A stretch of DNA of 32,580 nt. Source: Bacillota bacterium (GTDB lineage: Bacteria > Bacillota_I > Bacilli_A > Izemoplasmatales > Hujiaoplasmataceae). A program made the translations under genes and the position numbers. Every line of letters begins with the position of its first letter. Positions within the stretch are counted from its first letter, which is position 1. Location: the NCBI GenBank assembly GCA_022710895.1, contig JAKLGB010000003.1, positions 23,050 to 55,629 on the forward strand. The letters are read 5' to 3'. This document shows, one piece after another, positions 17,296 through 25,278 of the stretch. The notes below the pieces were generated by a model. That model had not been told where the DNA came from. It did not search any database and saw only the letters and a list, made by a program, of their open reading frames with translations.

Positions 17296-17390
17296 CCGTA
17301 AAGGCCGGATGAATGAAATGATTTCTGCGGATTTTTCGGCCGATTAAACAAAAAAATATAGTCATGACGGCTGATCATGAACATGTTTCG

Positions 17391-17414
17391 AAAAAAAAAC
17401 GGCCTTGCGGCCGT
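17391..17414 (-). terminator. Intrinsic terminator of the parE-parC-lipoprotein operon
   Basis: ACGGCC (17399-17404) and GGCCGT (17409-17414) form the stem with a TTGC loop. On the minus strand nine T follow (17399-17391). An outer ATGAACAT/ATGTTCAT pair flanks it. Confidence 0.88.
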
Positions 17415-17425
17415 AAAGAATATGT

Positions 17426-18703
17426 TCATTCCGTCGGATAGGAATATTGGTCGAGAACGGCGATCGCGCTATCGTACCAAGCCGAATCGTTCCAACCGAG
17501 AGCCGTTTGATACCAGGTCGCCGAGGCGAGGTTCTCGGCGGTCACGGCCGTCCCGCCCGTTACGGTGGGAACCGTTGCCGATTGCGTCAGGAATCTGGCT
17601 CCTTGGGCAGTGGCGGAATCCTCAAAGAACCCGGCGACACCGCCGTAAGTGACCGTTTGTCCTTCGGAGGGAGTGATGGCGACCACCGATTTCACCACGG
17701 AATCCAGGACGGTTTGCGTCCAACTTTCCCCGACCAAGCCGCCCACGGAAAGCAGGGCTCCGGCCGCGGTGATTTCGGAATAGGCGAAACAATCTTCCAG
17801 ATGACCGAGCCCGTCATAGCCGAACAACCCTCCCACCAAGGCTTTCGTTCCCCGGGAAACGACCGAAATCTTGGAGACAGCGGCACAGCGCTCGGTGAGG
17901 ACGAACGGATCGCGTTCGATGGCGTCCGCATGGCCGGCCAGATATCCCCCGTAATTATGTCCGACGAGGCCCCCGACGTACAAACGGTCGGTTTCGGCGG
18001 AAGCCGTGAGGGATGCGGTCGATCGGCAGTCGTTCAGTTCGACGTTGAAGGTTTTGCCAACCAATCCGCCCACATAACCGAACAATTTCGTGGCGACGGT
18101 GAGACGCCCTTCGGCGCGGCAACCGCGGAGGACGCTCTCGATGAAATCGGTGGGAACGTCCATCTGTTCGACGGGAGTCGTGGCGAATCCCGCGAGCAAT
18201 CCGGCATAGGTGCTGCCGGCGGCGTTGTTGACGGTCAGGGTTCCGTTGACTTGGATATTGGTGAGGTTGCCGGTCAAATAACCGACCAACAGGCCGGCAT
18301 AAAAAGCCCGGTTGGGATTGACGTTGACCGTCACATCCGTCAAGCGCAGGTTCTTAATGTCTCCAGTGACGTATCCGAAGAAACCGGCGTACCCGTCGTT
18401 GGAACGAGTGATGGTAAAATCGGAGATGGTGTGGTTTTGACCTTCAAACGTTCCCGAATACGGAGCGGTGTCGGTGCCGATCGGAGTCCACTCCGCTCCG
18501 GCAAGATCGATGTCGGCGGTGAGGCGGTAGTTTTTCCAAGGATCCATCGCCAAGAGATCCGCCGCATTGGCAATGTCGTAGACGTTGGGATCATCGGCGG
18601 TCGTCGTGGTCGTGACCGTTGTGGTCGTGGTGCCAAAAAGGTCGCAGCCCAATAACGCCAGGCCAAGACCCAATACAAACAGCAGGACAAACAGTTTTTT
18701 CAT
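17426..18703 (-). CDS. GLUG-repeat surface lipoprotein
   Basis: A 425-residue secreted lipoprotein. The signal peptide ends in a lipobox LALLGC with Cys20 as the lipidated residue. A Thr-rich spacer (residues 25-35, almost all Thr) follows. The body has about eight GLUG-type repeats, each a YxGGLVG-like core followed by a short beta segment, at about 104, 135, 167, 210, 242, 289, 319 and 353. Such repeats are thought to form a beta-solenoid and occur in adhesins and other surface proteins, so a surface-binding role is possible but unproven. ATG 18703 follows AAGGAG, only 12 bases after the parC stop, with no terminator between. It is therefore carried on the topoisomerase IV operon, an unusual place for a surface protein. 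Confidence 0.85.
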   Translation of the reverse strand: MKKLFVLLFVLGLGLALLGCDLFGTTTTTVTTTTTADDPNVYDIANAADLLAMDPWKNYRLTADIDLAGAEWTPIGTDTAPYSGTFEGQNHTISDFTITRSNDGYAGFFGYVTGDIKNLRLTDVTVNVNPNRAFYAGLLVGYLTGNLTNIQVNGTLTVNNAAGSTYAGLLAGFATTPVEQMDVPTDFIESVLRGCRAEGRLTVATKLFGYVGGLVGKTFNVELNDCRSTASLTASAETDRLYVGGLVGHNYGGYLAGHADAIERDPFVLTERCAAVSKISVVSRGTKALVGGLFGYDGLGHLEDCFAYSEITAAGALLSVGGLVGESWTQTVLDSVVKSVVAITPSEGQTVTYGGVAGFFEDSATAQGARFLTQSATVPTVTGGTAVTAENLASATWYQTALGWNDSAWYDSAIAVLDQYSYPTE

Positions 18704-18715
18704 GAGGACTCCTTT

Positions 18716-21355
18716 TCAGAATAAGGTTTGCTGGATGACTTTTTCGCCGTCCGGATCATCTTCGGAAGCGTTGATGTTGATGATTTTTTCCAAGGCGTCC
18801 ATCACGTCGTCGGTCTCAACTTCCGTGGGCTCGGGAGGAGGAACGTTTTCCGTCTCGGAGGCTTCGGGCAGGTCTTTACGGCGCTCTTTGGCCAGTTTTT
18901 TCTGGATGTCGTCGATGGCTTCCTTGTCTTGTTCGTCGAACAACAGCCGAAGGGGGACGAACTCCTTGTCCAACAGCGGCACGCCGTGTTCGAATTTGTC
19001 GACGGGCAGATCGATTCCCGTAAAGGTCACCACGTTCTTGTCGGTGATGATTCGTAACAGGAGATGCTCTTTCAAGCGGAAGACGTTGGCGGAGACCATG
19101 CCGACGAATTGATAGGGATTGGTTTTGACGCTCTTGAGGAACATCTTGCCTTTGGCGGGACGGTGACTGGTCTCGATGTTGGCGACGAACTCCCGCTTAA
19201 GGGTCCCGCGGTTGATCAAAAACAACACTTCGTCTTTGGTGATGTCGGTGACCGCGCAGGCCCCGACGAGAGCGTCGTCGCGGAGGTTGATGGCTTTGAC
19301 CCCGCGGGCACCCAACGATAGGACCGGAACTTCTTCTAAACGATATTTCAGGACATACCCGTTGCGGGAAGCGCATATGACGGCGGTATCGTATTCCGCC
19401 ACGAGATCGACCGCAACCAGGGGATTGTCGACCGAAGCCGGGATGGCGCCGTAGGAACGAAGAGTCCGAGAAGGGAGGAATTCTTTCAGTTGGACGAGTT
19501 TGATCAATCCTTCCTGGGTCGCCAGGAGGATGCGGCGATCGTCAAACTGGTTGATAAGGAGGAAATCGAGAACCGATTCCTCCGATCCGATCGGGGCGAT
19601 CGATCCGATGTATTCGCCGATTTCCTTCCATTTCTTGTCAGGAATCTTGTAGACGGGGAGGTAAATATAATTCCCGAGGTTGGTAAAAACGAGAATGGTT
19701 TGTCTGGTGTTGACTTCGATTTGTTTCAAGATACAATCGTTGGGTTTGAGACCGACGTCGCCGTTGGTGGCCATCACCGATTTGAGGGACGATCGCTTCA
19801 AATATCCGTCGCGCGTCAGGGCGACGACGACGTTTTCGTGTTCATAGAGATCCTGCTCGGAAATCGCGACTTTTTCGATCGTTTCGGAAATGGTCGTCCG
19901 CCGCGGCGTCGGATTCTTTTCCGAAAACTGGGCCAATTCCTTCTTGATGACCCCTTGCAGTTCGGATTCGTTCTTGAGAATGCGATTCAACCAGTTGATC
20001 TGACGCGATAAGTCGGTAGCTTCGGCACGCATCTCTTCGACGTCGGTGGCGGAAAGACGGTAGAGTTGGAGCGTGACGATCGCTTCCGCTTGCGCTTCGG
20101 TAAAGGCGAACTTCGAGACCAAAGCCTCCATTGCCGATTTCTTTCCCGAAGCGGCGCGGATGGTGGCGATGACTTCATCGAGGATGTCGACCATCTTCAG
20201 AAAACCTTCGACGATGTGTCGCCGTTTTTCCGCTTTCATCAAATCGAAGTTGGACCGATTCCGGACCACTTCTTTCTGATGTTGGATATAGCTGTCGAGA
20301 ATTTCCGTCAACCCCATCAGATGCGGACTGCGGTTGTCGATGGCTACCATATTATAATTGAAGGATAGTGATAAATCGGTGTTTTTATGCAAATAGGCTA
20401 AAATAACGCCGGATTCCATCTCTTTTTTCTTTTCAACGACGATCCGGAGGCCTTCGCGATCGGATTCGTCGCGAACTTCGACGATTCCGTCGATTTTACG
20501 GTTGGTGCGGATCTCGTCGATTTTTCGGACCAGATCGGACTTGTTCACTTCGTAGGGGATTTCGGTGATCACCAATTGGGTCTCCGACATTTCCACCTTG
20601 CTTTTCATCACGATCCGGCCGCGCCCGGTCCGAAAAGCGCGTTTGATCTCTTCGAGGCCTTCGACGATTCCGCCCGTGGGGAAATCCGGCCCTTTGACAA
20701 AAGCCATCAGGTCTTCGATGGAGCAATCGGGATTGTCGATGCGGTGGATGACCGCTTCGATGATTTCGTTGAGATTGTGCGGAGGAATGTTGGTGGCGTA
20801 ACCGGTGGCCATCCCCATCGATCCGTTCACGAGCAGATTGGGGAACTTGGCGGGAAGAACCACGGGTTCGTATTCTTCGTCGTCGAAATTGGGAACGAAG
20901 GCCACGGTTTTCTTGTCCAGATCCGCAAGCAGGGCTTCGGCCGTGGGCGACAGGCGCGCTTCGGTGTAACGCATGGCCGCGGGGCCGTCCCCGTCTTGGG
21001 AACCGTTGTTTCCGTGCATATCGATCAGAATCGAGCCCATTTTCCACGTCTGTGACATCCGGACCATGGCGTCGTAGACGGAAGTATCGCCGTGGGGATG
21101 GTACTTGCCGATGACCTCACCGACGATGCGGGCTGACTTCTTATAGGGTTTGTCGGATCCCATCCCGAGTTGATTCATCGCGAACAAAATCCGGCGCTGG
21201 ACCGGCTTGAGGCCGTCGCGGACATCGGGAAGGGCGCGATCTTGGATGATGTATTTGGAATAGCGTCCGAACCGTTCGCCGATGATGTTTTCGAGCAACT
21301 CGTTTTGGATCTTTTCGTTGACGAACACGTCGACTTTGTTTTTGGCAGAAGCCAT
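18716..21355 (-). CDS. parC: DNA topoisomerase IV subunit A
   Basis: An 879-residue subunit of topoisomerase IV, the DNA-cleaving partner of ParE, which unlinks daughter chromosomes. ATG 21355 is chosen because GGAGG lies nine bases upstream; a GTG two codons earlier is too close. The winged-helix/tower core has PDVRDGLKPVQRRIL, YHPHGDTSVYDAMVRMSQ and AAMRYTEARL with catalytic Tyr130. The Ser80/Glu84 quinolone positions of E. coli ParC correspond to Thr91 and Asp95 here. ParC rather than GyrA is favoured by TWKMGSILIDMHGNNGSQDGD-like sequence after the helix and by a C-terminal beta-pinwheel without a clear GyrA box. The acidic tail after about residue 800 is low in complexity. Confidence 0.94.
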   Translation of the reverse strand: MASAKNKVDVFVNEKIQNELLENIIGERFGRYSKYIIQDRALPDVRDGLKPVQRRILFAMNQLGMGSDKPYKKSARIVGEVIGKYHPHGDTSVYDAMVRMSQTWKMGSILIDMHGNNGSQDGDGPAAMRYTEARLSPTAEALLADLDKKTVAFVPNFDDEEYEPVVLPAKFPNLLVNGSMGMATGYATNIPPHNLNEIIEAVIHRIDNPDCSIEDLMAFVKGPDFPTGGIVEGLEEIKRAFRTGRGRIVMKSKVEMSETQLVITEIPYEVNKSDLVRKIDEIRTNRKIDGIVEVRDESDREGLRIVVEKKKEMESGVILAYLHKNTDLSLSFNYNMVAIDNRSPHLMGLTEILDSYIQHQKEVVRNRSNFDLMKAEKRRHIVEGFLKMVDILDEVIATIRAASGKKSAMEALVSKFAFTEAQAEAIVTLQLYRLSATDVEEMRAEATDLSRQINWLNRILKNESELQGVIKKELAQFSEKNPTPRRTTISETIEKVAISEQDLYEHENVVVALTRDGYLKRSSLKSVMATNGDVGLKPNDCILKQIEVNTRQTILVFTNLGNYIYLPVYKIPDKKWKEIGEYIGSIAPIGSEESVLDFLLINQFDDRRILLATQEGLIKLVQLKEFLPSRTLRSYGAIPASVDNPLVAVDLVAEYDTAVICASRNGYVLKYRLEEVPVLSLGARGVKAINLRDDALVGACAVTDITKDEVLFLINRGTLKREFVANIETSHRPAKGKMFLKSVKTNPYQFVGMVSANVFRLKEHLLLRIITDKNVVTFTGIDLPVDKFEHGVPLLDKEFVPLRLLFDEQDKEAIDDIQKKLAKERRKDLPEASETENVPPPEPTEVETDDVMDALEKIININASEDDPDGEKVIQQTLF

Positions 21356-21357
21356 CT

Positions 21358-23301
21358 TCACTCGCCTCCTTTGATCCGGAAATCATCCTCGGAGGTGAAA
21401 CTGACATTCGTATCGATCCATTCTTTGCGGGGATCGACATCGTCACCCATCAAGATCTGAATCCGGGATTCGGCGTCGGCGAGATCTTCGATGGTGACGC
21501 GGATCAAGGTGCGGGTTTCCGGATTCATCGTCGTTTCCCACAACTGCGGAGCATTCATTTCTCCCAAGCCTTTAAAACGCTGGATGTTATACGCTTTGAA
21601 GGATTTGCAAATGTCTTCACGTTCCTCTTCGTTCCAAGCATATTTGGTTTCTTCTTTTTTCCCGGTCTTGGTGATCTTGTATAACGGCGGGAGGGCGATA
21701 AACAGTTTCCCGGCTTCGACGAGCGGGCGCATGTATCGGAAAAAGAAGGTGATCAAGAGGATCTGAATGTGGGCGCCGTCGGTATCGGCGTCGGTCATGA
21801 TGATGATTTTGTTGTAATTGGATTTGTCGATTCGGAAATCCGAACCCAATCCCGCCCCGACCGTAGAGATGATGGTTGCGATTTCCTCGTTTTTGAGAAC
21901 GTCTTCCATCTTCTGCTTTTCGGAGTTGATGACTTTTCCCCGCAGGGGAAGGATGGCTTGGAACCGGCGGTCGCGGCCTTGTTTGGCCGAACCCCCGGCG
22001 GAATCGCCTTCGACGAGAAACAATTCATTGATCTTGGCGTTTTTGGTTTGCGCAGGCGACAGTTTTCCCGACAAAATCGTCTCGGTTTTGGAAACTTTTT
22101 TGACGAGACGGGCATCTTCGCGAGCTTTTCGCGCCGCCTCGCGAGCATTGCGGGCGTTGAGCGCTTTTTCCAACAAAGAACCGGCCAATTGCGGGTTTTC
22201 GGTCATAAAAATGGCCAATTGTTCGCCCACGACGTTTTCCACCGCCGGGCGTGCTTCGGGGGTCCCGAGCTTGTTTTTGGTCTGACCTTCGAATTGCAGG
22301 AGATTCTCGGGAATGCGGACGGATACGACGGCGGACATCCCTTCGCGGATGTCGGCCCCATCCAAGCCTTCGTCCTTTTCTTTCAAAAGACCGATGCGCC
22401 GACCGAAGTCGTTGAAGACTTTCGTGAAGGCCGATTTGAAGCCGGTTTCATGGGTTCCGCCGTCTTTGGTACGGACGTTATTGACGAAGGAAATGAGATT
22501 TTCGCTGTAGGATTTGGTGTATTGGAAGGCGACTTCGACTTCGATGTCGTTGGATTTGGACGCCAAAGAGACCGTCGGATGGACAACGGTGCGGTTGGCG
22601 TCCATAAAATCGACATACTCCTTGATACCGTCTTCATATTGATAGGTTTCCCGCTGACGACTCCGTTCGTCAATCAGCTGGACTTTAAGGTTCTTGATTA
22701 GAAAAGCACTTTCGCGGAGCCGCTCTTGAAGGGTTTGGAAATTGAAAAGGGTGGTGGAGAAAATCGTCGGATCCGGTTTGAACCAGACATCGGTTCCGGT
22801 TTTTTTGGTTTCACCGATGACGATCAGTTCTTTGACCTTTTTTCCGCCTTTTTCAAAACGCATCTGATACATCAATCCGTCGCGATGGACGGTAACCTCG
22901 AGAAACTCGGAAAGCGCGTTGACGACCGAGGCTCCGACGCCGTGGAGACCCCCGGCGACCTTGTAGGCGCTCCCCGAACCGCCGAATTTACCGCCGGCGT
23001 GTAATTTGGTGAAGATGACCTCGACGGCGGAACACCCCGAGGCATGCATGTCCACGGGCATTCCGCGGCCGTCATCGGAAACGATGACGGAGTTATCTTC
23101 CTTGATCACTACGCGAATCGAGGAACCGTATCCGCCCAAAACTTCATCGATGGAGTTATCGACGATTTCCCAAACGAGATGATGGAGCCCGCGTCCGTCG
23201 GTAGAACCGACGTACATGCCCGGACGCTTCCGGACGGCTTCCAAACCCTCAAGGATTTGAATGGATTGGGCATTGTAGGTTTCTTTGCTTTTCTCTGCCA
23301 T
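21358..23301 (-). CDS. parE: DNA topoisomerase IV subunit B
   Basis: A 647-residue ATPase subunit of topoisomerase IV. The GHKL ATPase domain has WEIVDNSIDE (44-53, with Glu45 and Asn49), DDGRGMP (76-82) and GGLHGVGASVVNALS (117-131). The transducer domain contains TKDGGTHE (278-285). The Toprim domain has EGDSAGG (431-437), ILPLRGKVINSEK and TDADTDGAHI. The last 60 residues include the IQRFKGLGEMN block. GyrB is not excluded by motifs alone, but the partner directly downstream is ParC-like. ATG 23301 follows GAGG; the promoter is an extended -10 type, divergent from plsY. Confidence 0.95.
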   Translation of the reverse strand: MAEKSKETYNAQSIQILEGLEAVRKRPGMYVGSTDGRGLHHLVWEIVDNSIDEVLGGYGSSIRVVIKEDNSVIVSDDGRGMPVDMHASGCSAVEVIFTKLHAGGKFGGSGSAYKVAGGLHGVGASVVNALSEFLEVTVHRDGLMYQMRFEKGGKKVKELIVIGETKKTGTDVWFKPDPTIFSTTLFNFQTLQERLRESAFLIKNLKVQLIDERSRQRETYQYEDGIKEYVDFMDANRTVVHPTVSLASKSNDIEVEVAFQYTKSYSENLISFVNNVRTKDGGTHETGFKSAFTKVFNDFGRRIGLLKEKDEGLDGADIREGMSAVVSVRIPENLLQFEGQTKNKLGTPEARPAVENVVGEQLAIFMTENPQLAGSLLEKALNARNAREAARKAREDARLVKKVSKTETILSGKLSPAQTKNAKINELFLVEGDSAGGSAKQGRDRRFQAILPLRGKVINSEKQKMEDVLKNEEIATIISTVGAGLGSDFRIDKSNYNKIIIMTDADTDGAHIQILLITFFFRYMRPLVEAGKLFIALPPLYKITKTGKKEETKYAWNEEEREDICKSFKAYNIQRFKGLGEMNAPQLWETTMNPETRTLIRVTIEDLADAESRIQILMGDDVDPRKEWIDTNVSFTSEDDFRIKGGE

Positions 23302-23327
23302 GGATACGACCTCGTTTTCTTGATTCC

Positions 23328-23336
23328 ATTATACCA
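23328..23336 (-). promoter_or_regulatory. parE-parC operon promoter (extended -10)
   Basis: TG-G-TATAAT on the minus strand (TATAAT at 23333-23328), with a weak -35. It faces away from the plsY promoter; the two -10 boxes are about 45 bases apart. Confidence 0.7.
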
Positions 23337-23374
23337 AAATACCGCAAAAACCGCACTTCCTTTTTTCCGTTTGC

Positions 23375-23392
23375 ATGGTATAATTTTACCAT
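23375..23392 (+). promoter_or_regulatory. plsY promoter with inverted repeat over the -10 box
   Basis: TG-G-TATAAT (TATAAT at 23379-23384) is an extended -10 box with a weak -35. It is embedded in a perfect inverted repeat ATGGTA-N6-TACCAT (23375-23392) that reaches to the predicted start of transcription. This looks like an operator; the regulator is not known. Confidence 0.6.
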
Positions 23393-23403
23393 AAACGGAG
23401 TTG

Positions 23404-24054
23404 ATGCCTTTGGTACGTTGGCTTTTTCTGGTTTTTGCATATTTGTTGGGGTCGATTCCCTTTTCTTTCCTCTATGGAAAGCTGTTCCGCGGTCAGGATA
23501 TCCGGAAACTCGGCAGCGGGAATCTCGGAACGACGAACGCTTTTCGGGTCTTCGGAAAACCGATCGGGTTCGCCACCTTGGTTTCCGACACGCTGAAAAG
23601 CGGTTTGTTGGTGTTTTTGATGCTTCATACCCCGTGGTTTTCCGGGCTGGATTTATTCCATCCGCTCGTCTACGGTCTGGCCTCGGTCGTCGGCCATATC
23701 TTCCCGGTCTGGTTCCATTTCAAGGGGGGAAAAGGCGTCGCCGCATCCTTCGGTTTGTTGCTGGTCTATAATGTCTGGATCGCCTTGATTGCGGCGGCGG
23801 TGTTCCTGCTGACGGAATATCTCACCAGGTATGTGTCGGTTTCTTCGACCGTCGGCGCCCTATTCACGTTGTTTCTGGTGGCTTTCCGTCATTTCTTCAT
23901 TCGGGACTGGGCATTACTGCTGGTTTCGGCGGCATTGGTGGGACTCATCATCCTCCGCCATCGAGCCAATTACAAACGTTTGAAATCCGGTACGGAAAAT
24001 CGGGTGAAGTTGTTCGACCCGATCGACCGGTGGTTTGAAAAGAAAAAAAAGTAA
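23404..24054 (+). CDS. plsY: Acyl-phosphate glycerol-3-phosphate acyltransferase PlsY
   Basis: A 216-residue inner-membrane enzyme that moves the acyl group from acyl phosphate to glycerol 3-phosphate, the first step of phospholipid synthesis in most Gram-positives. Motif 1 GSGNLGTTNAFR is at 37-48, motif 2 GHIFPVWFHFKGGKGVA at 97-113, and motif 3 RHRANYKRLKSGTE is near the C-terminus. About seven hydrophobic segments are visible. The start is uncertain: GGAG (23397-23400) touches TTG 23401, is three bases from ATG 23404 and nine from TTG 23410. With transcription starting near 23391, the leader is very short. It is divergent from parE and ends in its own terminator. Confidence 0.95.
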   Translation: MPLVRWLFLVFAYLLGSIPFSFLYGKLFRGQDIRKLGSGNLGTTNAFRVFGKPIGFATLVSDTLKSGLLVFLMLHTPWFSGLDLFHPLVYGLASVVGHIFPVWFHFKGGKGVAASFGLLLVYNVWIALIAAAVFLLTEYLTRYVSVSSTVGALFTLFLVAFRHFFIRDWALLLVSAALVGLIILRHRANYKRLKSGTENRVKLFDPIDRWFEKKKK

Positions 24055-24077
24055 GGGATCGGGTATTTCATTTCCCC

Positions 24078-24105
24078 AAAGACCGTCGGATCGACGGTCT
24101 TTTTC
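24078..24105 (+). terminator. plsY terminator
   Basis: AAAGACCGTCG (24078-24088) and CGACGGTCTTT (24092-24102) form an 11-bp stem with a 3-base loop and end in a T-run on the plus strand. Confidence 0.88.
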
Positions 24106-24132
24106 AAGAAAAAAGAGACTCAAGGTCTCTTT
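24106..24132 (-). terminator. yneF terminator
   Basis: AAAGAGAC (24112-24119) and GTCTCTTT (24125-24132) enclose a 5-base loop. On the minus strand TTTTTTCTTG follows. It stands back to back with the plsY terminator, insulating the two convergent genes. Confidence 0.85.
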
Positions 24133-24145
24133 GTTTGGATACGGA

Positions 24146-24364
24146 TCACTTGGCTTGTTTCATCGAAGCCATGACTTGACGTACTTGCTTTTCCGAAGGG
24201 GTTCTTCCCATCTGGGTCATCATCGCACGAATCATGTTTTCATTGACCGGCGGATTTTTTTCCAAATACCGTTTAAAATACGCTTTCGCCAAAAAGAAAC
24301 CGGCGACCGCACCTGCCAAGAGCGCGCCGATGCCGATCAATAATACTCCCCACCATACCATCAT
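24146..24364 (-). CDS. yneF: YneF family (UPF0154) small membrane protein
   Basis: A 72-residue protein with one N-terminal membrane helix (about residues 3-27, ending GFFLAKAYFKRYLEKNPP) and a short cytoplasmic tail with NENMIRAMMTQMGRTPSEKQVRQVM. This is the typical YneF pattern, a conserved Bacilli protein without a known molecular role. ATG 24364 is chosen because AGGAG is nine bases upstream; a TTG two codons earlier is too close. It has its own promoter and terminator. Confidence 0.9.
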   Translation of the reverse strand: MMVWWGVLLIGIGALLAGAVAGFFLAKAYFKRYLEKNPPVNENMIRAMMTQMGRTPSEKQVRQVMASMKQAK

Positions 24365-24391
24365 ATGCAATCACTCCTTCTTTCGGTGAAT

Positions 24392-24420
24392 ATTGTATCA
24401 AAAGAAGAGGGGATATTCAA
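24392..24420 (-). promoter_or_regulatory. yneF promoter
   Basis: On the minus strand TTGAAT (24420-24415), 17 bases, TACAAT (24397-24392), with an extended TG before the -10 box. Confidence 0.8.
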
Positions 24421-24544
24421 GAAAAAACACGGGAATCGCGCAAAAACATCCGCCCCGGAAAATACCGGGTTCCCCGACCATCCCCGGGAGTCGCGACATT
24501 GTCTTTCCTGCGGGAAGATTCGCGGGGTGTTCCTGCGAAAAACA

Positions 24545-24573
24545 TTTACAAAAACCCCTCTATCGGGTACAAT
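24545..24573 (+). promoter_or_regulatory. Ferredoxin gene promoter
   Basis: TTTACA (24545-24550), 17 bases, TACAAT (24568-24573). The start point is expected near 24580, giving a leader of about 35 bases with GGGAGGG before the ATG. Confidence 0.8.
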
Positions 24574-24615
24574 AGAACCGTAATGACGTCGTCTGCCTAA
24601 GAGGGAGGGTTGTCT

Positions 24616-24783
24616 ATGCCAAGAAGAATCACGGATGCCTGCATCGCTTGCGGCACCTGCAAATCCAATTGTCCCGTGGATTGCATCGCCGAAGGAGATA
24701 TTTACGTCATCGATCCCGTCGCGTGCATCGATTGCGGAGTTTGCCAAACAAACTGCCCCGTGGATTGCATCGTGACCGAATAA
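24616..24783 (+). CDS. Small 2[4Fe-4S] ferredoxin
   Basis: A 55-residue clostridial-type ferredoxin, an electron carrier of the cytoplasm. Two cluster motifs are complete: Cys9, Cys12, Cys15, Cys19-Pro and Cys37, Cys40, Cys43, Cys47-Pro; each is followed by VDCI with a further cysteine (23 and 51). The two halves are near repeats (CPVDCI in both), as expected from the ancient duplication. The start ATG 24616 follows GAGGGAGGG. The gene stands alone with its own promoter and a bidirectional terminator. Partner enzymes are not in the window, but its presence suggests an anaerobic or fermentative lifestyle. Confidence 0.95.
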   Translation: MPRRITDACIACGTCKSNCPVDCIAEGDIYVIDPVACIDCGVCQTNCPVDCIVTE

Positions 24784-24799
24784 TTCCGATCCATTCCGA

Positions 24800-24829
24800 A
24801 AAAAACAGCCCCCACCAAGGCTGTTTTTT
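24800..24829. terminator. Bidirectional terminator between ferredoxin and the MarR gene
   Basis: AAAAAACAGCC (24800-24810) and GGCTGTTTTTT (24819-24829) form a stem with an 8-base loop and T-runs on both strands. It serves the two convergent genes. Confidence 0.88.
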
Positions 24830-24834
24830 CTTTA

Positions 24835-25269
24835 TTATGGTTTACGGAAATAGGAGGCGACTTTTTGCAAAGAGGCGATTAGGACTTCGTCTTCCGCGAC
24901 ATTGAGATCGCGGAAAATGGCGTCCAGCATCTTTTCGTGATACTCCTGATGAATCTTCAGGACCTCTCTGGCGGAGGGGGCCAAGGAAACCAACACTTTT
25001 CGGCGATCTTCTTCGCCTACCGACCGCGAGACATACCCCTTTTGAACCAAGGTATTGATGGCGGTGGTGGCGGAACCGACGGTGATTCCCAATTTTTTGG
25101 CGATGGCCGACATGGAAGGTTCGGGAACCACGGTCACGGCTTCCAGCACATGGACTTCGTTCATCGATATCCGGACACCGGATCGACGCAACTCTTCGCC
25201 CTCGATGGCGAGAATGCGATTGAAGATGTCGACGAGCAGTTCATTGACCAATGCTTTGGCTTCGGTCAT
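24835..25269 (-). CDS. MarR-family regulator, FabT-like
   Basis: A 144-residue winged-helix regulator. ATG 25269 is preferred (AGGTGG upstream); GTG 25278, three codons earlier, is also possible. The order of features follows FabT, the fatty-acid-synthesis repressor of streptococci: VNELLVDIFNRILAIEGEELR at the N-terminus, then the MNEVHVLEAV helix, the recognition region ITVGSATTAINTLVQKGYV and the wing EEDRRKV. It lies just after degV (a FakB-type fatty-acid-binding protein) and begins 10 bases after its stop, so the two are co-transcribed. Two FabT-type palindromes on the degV promoter suggest it represses its own operon. FabT identity is inferred from pattern and context, not from a search. 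Confidence 0.85.
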   Translation of the reverse strand: MTEAKALVNELLVDIFNRILAIEGEELRRSGVRISMNEVHVLEAVTVVPEPSMSAIAKKLGITVGSATTAINTLVQKGYVSRSVGEEDRRKVLVSLAPSAREVLKIHQEYHEKMLDAIFRDLNVAEDEVLIASLQKVASYFRKP

Positions 25270-25278
25270 CGTCCCCAC

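Noticed and set aside
17362-17380. Two TCATGA palindromes 13 bp apart upstream of the Fic-like gene
   Set aside because: They lie about 70 bases upstream of the -10 box, and six-base palindromes are common; too weak to call operators.
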